A stretch of DNA of 8,233 nucleotides from Candidatus Omnitrophota bacterium (lineage in GTDB: Bacteria; Omnitrophota; Gorgyraeia; Gygaellales; Profunditerraquicolaceae), in contig JAQTMD010000065.1 of the NCBI GenBank assembly GCA_028714595.1, positions 1-8,233 of the forward strand, in the 5' to 3' direction. Each line of letters starts with the position of its first letter. Within the stretch, counting starts at the first letter, position 1. The notes beneath the pieces were generated by a model, which saw nothing but the letters and a program-made list of their open reading frames with translations, was not told the DNA's origin and made no database searches. This document shows positions 5,763 through 8,233 of this stretch, piece by piece. The position numbers and the translations under genes were made by a program.

Positions 5763-6464
5763 ATGGAAGAAAAAAAGCAGATCAGGCGCATGGAAGACGC
5801 GTTCACCTTTATGGTGCATCTGACCCGCAACACCGATGACGCAAAATCAGCCAAGGAAAACCTGGTGGAGATCCTCTGTTCCCGGGTGATCCAGGCGCGC
5901 AATTCCAAGGGCCTGTTCTATGCCACCGAAGGCGTCTGGGACAAAGCCAAGTCAGTGTGTTTCAGTGAGACGCAGTTTGCCGGCATCAGGAACCTCATCG
6001 GCAAGCAGCAGGGCCGCGGCGTGGAGCTTGCCCCGTACGGTCTGGTCTTCTCCAAGGATTTTCTTATCCAGCGCGGCGTCAACCCGGTTTTCTATGTCAA
6101 TACCTATAACAGCCAGGAGCGAAAAGACGCGCTCCTCGAAGCCATCCGGCAGCTGGACGATACCAAGAAAAAAGAGATCGCGCCCTACGTCGAGATCTTC
6201 GGCTGGACCGGCGCAGGCGGCGGCATCTATGATTTTCACTGGGAGCGCGAGTGGCGCTTCCCCGGGAATTTCGAATTTGAATGGAAGGACGTCATCTTCG
6301 GGCTGTGTGAAGACGAATACATAGAAGAAATGGAGCAGCTCTTCGAAAAAGAGATCAAGTTCATCTCGCCGTACATGAGCCTGGAAGAGATTTTCGGCCG
6401 CATGGTCTTGAGCTGGGAAGAATCCCGCTACGGAAACTACCGCGAGCACTTCGAAACCGTCTGA
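5763..6464 (+). CDS. AbiGi/DUF2971-like protein (abortive-infection antitoxin-like)
   Basis: This 233-residue soluble protein resembles the group annotated as abortive phage resistance protein AbiGi (antitoxin) and, more loosely, DUF2971. Telltale segments are FMVHLT near the N-terminus (16-21), VCFSET (65-70), PYGLVFSKDFLI (91-102), GVNPVFYVN (105-113), FHWEREWRFPG (158-168) and a charged C-terminal tail. The family match is from memory. The pattern of an early His, a central Tyr and a late Glu in a WExEWR motif recalls ADP-ribosyltransferase-like folds such as DarT; that is inference, and no activity can be claimed. ATG 5763 is chosen because GGAGG stands five bases upstream; an in-frame TTG at 5718 would place the T-tract inside the gene. 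No AbiGii-like nucleotidyltransferase follows. It has its own promoter, which separates it from the Fe-S operon. Confidence 0.65.
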   Translation: MEEKKQIRRMEDAFTFMVHLTRNTDDAKSAKENLVEILCSRVIQARNSKGLFYATEGVWDKAKSVCFSETQFAGIRNLIGKQQGRGVELAPYGLVFSKDFLIQRGVNPVFYVNTYNSQERKDALLEAIRQLDDTKKKEIAPYVEIFGWTGAGGGIYDFHWEREWRFPGNFEFEWKDVIFGLCEDEYIEEMEQLFEKEIKFISPYMSLEEIFGRMVLSWEESRYGNYREHFETV

Positions 6465-6470
6465 AAAGGC

Positions 6471-6483
6471 GGGGACGTTCCCC
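6471..6483 (+). repeat. Small palindrome after the AbiGi-like gene
   Basis: GGGGA (6471-6475) and TCCCC (6479-6483) flank a CGT loop six bases after the stop codon. No T-run follows, so it is a poor terminator. The GGGGACG core resembles the 1087-1167 element and may be a remnant of it. Confidence 0.4.
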
Positions 6484-6557
6484 GAGGTACCACACCGTGC
6501 TCCTGTAACCCCTTTGTGTTAATGGCGATACAAGATGATCTTTTTGAAGCAACTTGT

Positions 6558-6574
6558 CCCGCCTCGCAGGCGGG
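6558..6574 (+). repeat. GC-rich hairpin just before the lipoprotein ribosome site
   Basis: CCCGCCT (6558-6564) and AGGCGGG (6568-6574) form a perfect seven-base stem with a CGC loop. It ends six bases before the AAAGGAGG ribosome site (6581-6588). In the transcript it would be a very stable 5' hairpin, which may protect the mRNA or tune translation. Short CCCGCC/GGCGGG hairpins of this kind are also commonly dispersed repeats. Confidence 0.55.
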
Positions 6575-6592
6575 AAGAATAAAGGAGGAAGC

Positions 6593-7042
6593 ATGAAGAA
6601 GTCAGTGGCAGTAGTACTGGGTTTTGCAGTCGTGATGGCCGTCGTCGGCTGCCAGAGCTCGCCGAACCGCGCGCCTGAAGGAGCGGTCATCGGAGGCGCT
6701 ATCGGCGCCGGGCTCGGCGCCATCATCGGCCATCAGAGCGGTGAGGCGGGAAAAGGCGCTTTGCTGGGTGCAGGCGCGGGCGCGCTGGGCGGGGCATTGG
6801 CCGGCAGCCAGATGCAGAAAGAGCCGCAGCAGCAGGCGGCAGGGCAGCAGCAATACGCAAATCCCGACCAGATGAGCGTCTCGCAGGTCGTGCAGCTTTC
6901 CCAGCAGGGAGTGCATGAGGATGTGATCGTTGACCGCATCCGCATGTCGGGTTCGCGCTTTACGCTCTCCCCCAGCGACGTCGACTACCTGCAGAAACAG
7001 GGCGTGAGCCAGAAGGTCATCTCGGCGATGCAGGGCTACTAA
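6593..7042 (+). CDS. Glycine-zipper lipoprotein
   Basis: This 149-residue protein has a lipoprotein signal peptide: KK at 2-3, a hydrophobic core (5-18) and lipobox VVGC with Cys20 as the lipidation site. After a short linker, residues 30-71 form a glycine zipper with two long hydrophobic Gly/Ala repeats (AVIGGAIGAGLGAIIG and GALLGAGAGALGGALAG) around a polar HQSGEAGK loop, as in the Rickettsia 17-kDa-antigen/YMGG group. A Gln-rich linker (75-87) follows. The C-terminal part (94-149) contains a helical motif seen twice, SQVVQLSQQGVHEDVIVDRI and YLQKQGVSQKVISAM. It likely sits in the envelope and may insert in or associate with a membrane; a specific role cannot be assigned. AAAGGAGG (6581-6588) fixes the ATG. 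The Lgt encoded at 2770 would lipidate it. Confidence 0.85.
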   Translation: MKKSVAVVLGFAVVMAVVGCQSSPNRAPEGAVIGGAIGAGLGAIIGHQSGEAGKGALLGAGAGALGGALAGSQMQKEPQQQAAGQQQYANPDQMSVSQVVQLSQQGVHEDVIVDRIRMSGSRFTLSPSDVDYLQKQGVSQKVISAMQGY

Positions 7043-7069
7043 CCTTTCTTTCCCTTACAAAACAGGTCG

Positions 7070-7140
7070 GTGGCATGATGTGTGTTGTGTTCAAGCACAC
7101 CACCAACGGTGCGCGCAGAATGCAACACACGTCATGCCAC
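7070..7140 (+). repeat. Long inverted repeat (18-bp stem) with structured apical loop
   Basis: GTGGCATGATGTGTGTTG (7070-7087) pairs with CAACACACGTCATGCCAC (7123-7140) over 18 positions with only one G-U pair. The 35-base apical region holds a possible second stem, CACC (7098-7101) with GGTG (7109-7112), and a TGCGCGCA palindrome. The flanks AAACA (7060-7064) and TGTTT (7144-7148) extend the complementarity across a small internal loop. It lies 27 bases after the lipoprotein stop. It could act as a bidirectional terminator, a small non-coding RNA or a palindromic mobile repeat; only a short T-rich stretch (TCTTGTTT) follows. Confidence 0.75.
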
Positions 7141-7154
7141 TCTTGTTTAATATC

Positions 7155-7183
7155 TTGATAATCGCTCCATAATGTAGTATATT
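7155..7183 (+). promoter_or_regulatory. Sigma70-type promoter of the coiled-coil gene
   Basis: TTGATA (7155-7160) and TATATT (7178-7183) are separated by 17 bases in an AT-rich island that contrasts with the GC-rich surroundings. Transcription would start near 7190 and leave a leader of about 50 bases ending in a GGAGG ribosome site (7227-7231). Confidence 0.7.
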
Positions 7184-7239
7184 TAACCTAAGTCGTTTCG
7201 CGCAATTCCTATAGACGCACTCGCCCGGAGGCCGGTGTA

Positions 7240-8233
7240 ATGTTCGTTATACTAGGGGTAATCTGGTTCATTGTTCTCGCAACATACCTGCATTTTTATT
7301 TTCGGGAGCAAAAAGCCAGGCAGCCCAGGCAAAAAGCCACCCAGACTCCTTCGACTGCGCCCGGCGCATCCATCCTCCAGACCCAGACGCCCGCCAGGGA
7401 ACAACCGCTCACCAAAAGCCTGAAAATCGCCAAGATGGAAGAGCAGATCGACGAGCTTACCATGGACCTTGAAACGCTTACCATCGACCAGGAAAAGCTC
7501 AAGAAAGAGCTGACGGCAGTCAGGGAGTCGGAAGCGGCGGCTAAAGGAGAACTGGACAGGCAGAAAGACTGGTTTTCCAAGAACGAAGAGATCCTTAACC
7601 GCAGCAAAAAGGAAGCAGCAGAGAACAAGGCCATGCTCATGAAAAAGGAAAAGGAGCTGGCCACCGAATATTCCAAGAATGTCGATTTCATGCGTTCTAT
7701 CCGCGAGTCAGCTTTGAAGATCCAGGCGCTCGAGAATGAAAGTAAGCAGAAGACCGAGGAGATGGAGCGCATGCGCCACCGCATCGAGGCCCTCCAGAAA
7801 GATCTGGGCGAGCGCACCAACGAAACAAGGCAGCATTCCAGGACCATCGCCCAGATGAAAAAGGAGCAGGAGGAAAGCGAGTGGGTGCCGAAGAAAGAAT
7901 TCCAGAAGCTTAATGACGAATTCGACAAGCTCGAAAAAGAACTGGAAGAGAAGGATAACGAATTAGCGCGCAGCCAGGACAAGGTCAAGGAGCTTTACGC
8001 GCAGGTGCTCAAATTTTCCGCCCCTGGAGCTGCGCCTGCAGCCGAGGCTGCTGTCCCGCAGGAAACAGCGCAGGAATCACCTGCGGCTCAGGAAGCTCCT
8101 GCTGTTGCGCAAGAGCCCCAGCCTCCGGCGCAAGCCGCTCCTCAGGAAGCGCCGCCTGCCGCTGAACCGCCTGCACCAGAACCTGCAGCAGGAGAAGCAG
8201 CGCCGGCAGAAGCGGAAGTCCGGCAGGCAGCAG
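7240..8233 (+). CDS. Membrane-anchored coiled-coil protein with Ala/Pro/Glu-rich tail (3' truncated)
   Basis: The frame starts at ATG 7240, eight bases after GGAGG (7227-7231), and stays open to the window edge, giving 331 residues so far. An N-terminal hydrophobic helix (FVILGVIWFIVLATYL, 2-17) probably anchors the protein in the inner membrane; the following basic residues (FREQKARQPRQK) suggest the rest lies in the cytoplasm. A Thr/Pro/Gln linker reaches about residue 56. From 57 to about 258 the sequence is highly charged and heptad-like (KMEEQIDELTMDLETL, KEKELATEYSKN, FDKLEKELEEKDNELA), which indicates a long coiled coil. From 260 onward it is a low-complexity tail of Ala, Pro, Glu and Gln. 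No enzymatic domain is seen and the family is not recognised. Structural, scaffold or polar-localisation roles are possible. The C-terminus lies outside the window. Confidence 0.85.
   Translation, partial: MFVILGVIWFIVLATYLHFYFREQKARQPRQKATQTPSTAPGASILQTQTPAREQPLTKSLKIAKMEEQIDELTMDLETLTIDQEKLKKELTAVRESEAAAKGELDRQKDWFSKNEEILNRSKKEAAENKAMLMKKEKELATEYSKNVDFMRSIRESALKIQALENESKQKTEEMERMRHRIEALQKDLGERTNETRQHSRTIAQMKKEQEESEWVPKKEFQKLNDEFDKLEKELEEKDNELARSQDKVKELYAQVLKFSAPGAAPAAEAAVPQETAQESPAAQEAPAVAQEPQPPAQAAPQEAPPAAEPPAPEPAAGEAAPAEAEVRQAA

Noticed and set aside
6554..6592. Upstream TTG start for the lipoprotein
   Set aside because: It would put the GC hairpin and the ribosome site inside the gene and bury the signal peptide; ATG 6593 gives a proper lipobox signal sequence.
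7296..7988. Minus-strand frame of 230 codons, Ser/Phe/Leu-rich
   Set aside because: It is the reverse image of Glu/Lys-rich coiled-coil codons. The + strand frame has a promoter, a ribosome site, a membrane anchor and heptads.
1..8233. CRISPR array, tRNA, rRNA, insertion sequence or prophage
   Set aside because: No regularly spaced repeats, cloverleaf, rRNA-like segment, transposase or integrase was found on either strand; the palindromes are isolated.

Overview
The window is a compact, GC-rich bacterial chromosome segment with all recognisable genes on the + strand and short intergenic gaps (none over about 200 bases). Lipoprotein machinery (an Lgt enzyme and a lipobox protein) points to a bacterium with lipid-anchored envelope proteins. 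The AhpF-like reductase, the two-gene SUF-type pair and the REP-like palindromes suggest an uncultured, probably anaerobic or microaerobic lineage. Omnitrophota or a neighbouring candidate phylum is my best guess, made from general resemblance only and not from any marker gene.

Layout. Bases 2-115 are the hydrophobic C-terminal tail of a membrane protein, possibly of the VIT1/CCC1 type. An NAD-dependent L-lactate dehydrogenase follows (128-1084). An 81-base nested inverted repeat (1087-1167) separates it from a broken gene of the pyridoxamine-5'-phosphate-oxidase-like family (1176-1573), whose N-terminal and C-terminal parts lie in different frames. Next comes a thiol-redox and envelope cluster: a small CPYC glutaredoxin (1582-1821), an AhpF-like FAD disulfide reductase (1862-2767) and prolipoprotein diacylglyceryl transferase lgt (2770-3588). 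The first two together look like a split version of AhpF.

A strong sigma70-type promoter overlapping the lgt stop codon starts a two-gene Fe-S cluster assembly operon. It holds a SufC-type ATPase (3645-4367) and a single SufB/SufD-type scaffold (4346-5581), overlapping by 22 bases. No sufS, sufU, sufE or sufA is next to it, so this resembles the minimal SUF-like (SMS) arrangement.

A second promoter (5610-5638) with a structured leader precedes a 233-residue protein resembling the AbiGi/DUF2971 group (5763-6464), here without a recognisable toxin partner. A glycine-zipper lipoprotein follows (6593-7042). It is a natural substrate for the Lgt enzyme encoded upstream. A long hairpin (7070-7140) and a third promoter (7155-7183) come before a membrane-anchored coiled-coil protein (7240 to the window end) with an Ala/Pro/Glu/Gln-rich tail.

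No tRNA, rRNA, CRISPR array, transposase or integrase was seen. The less ordinary elements are the palindromic repeats, the decayed flavin-barrel gene, the orphan AbiGi-like protein and the minimal SUF pair.
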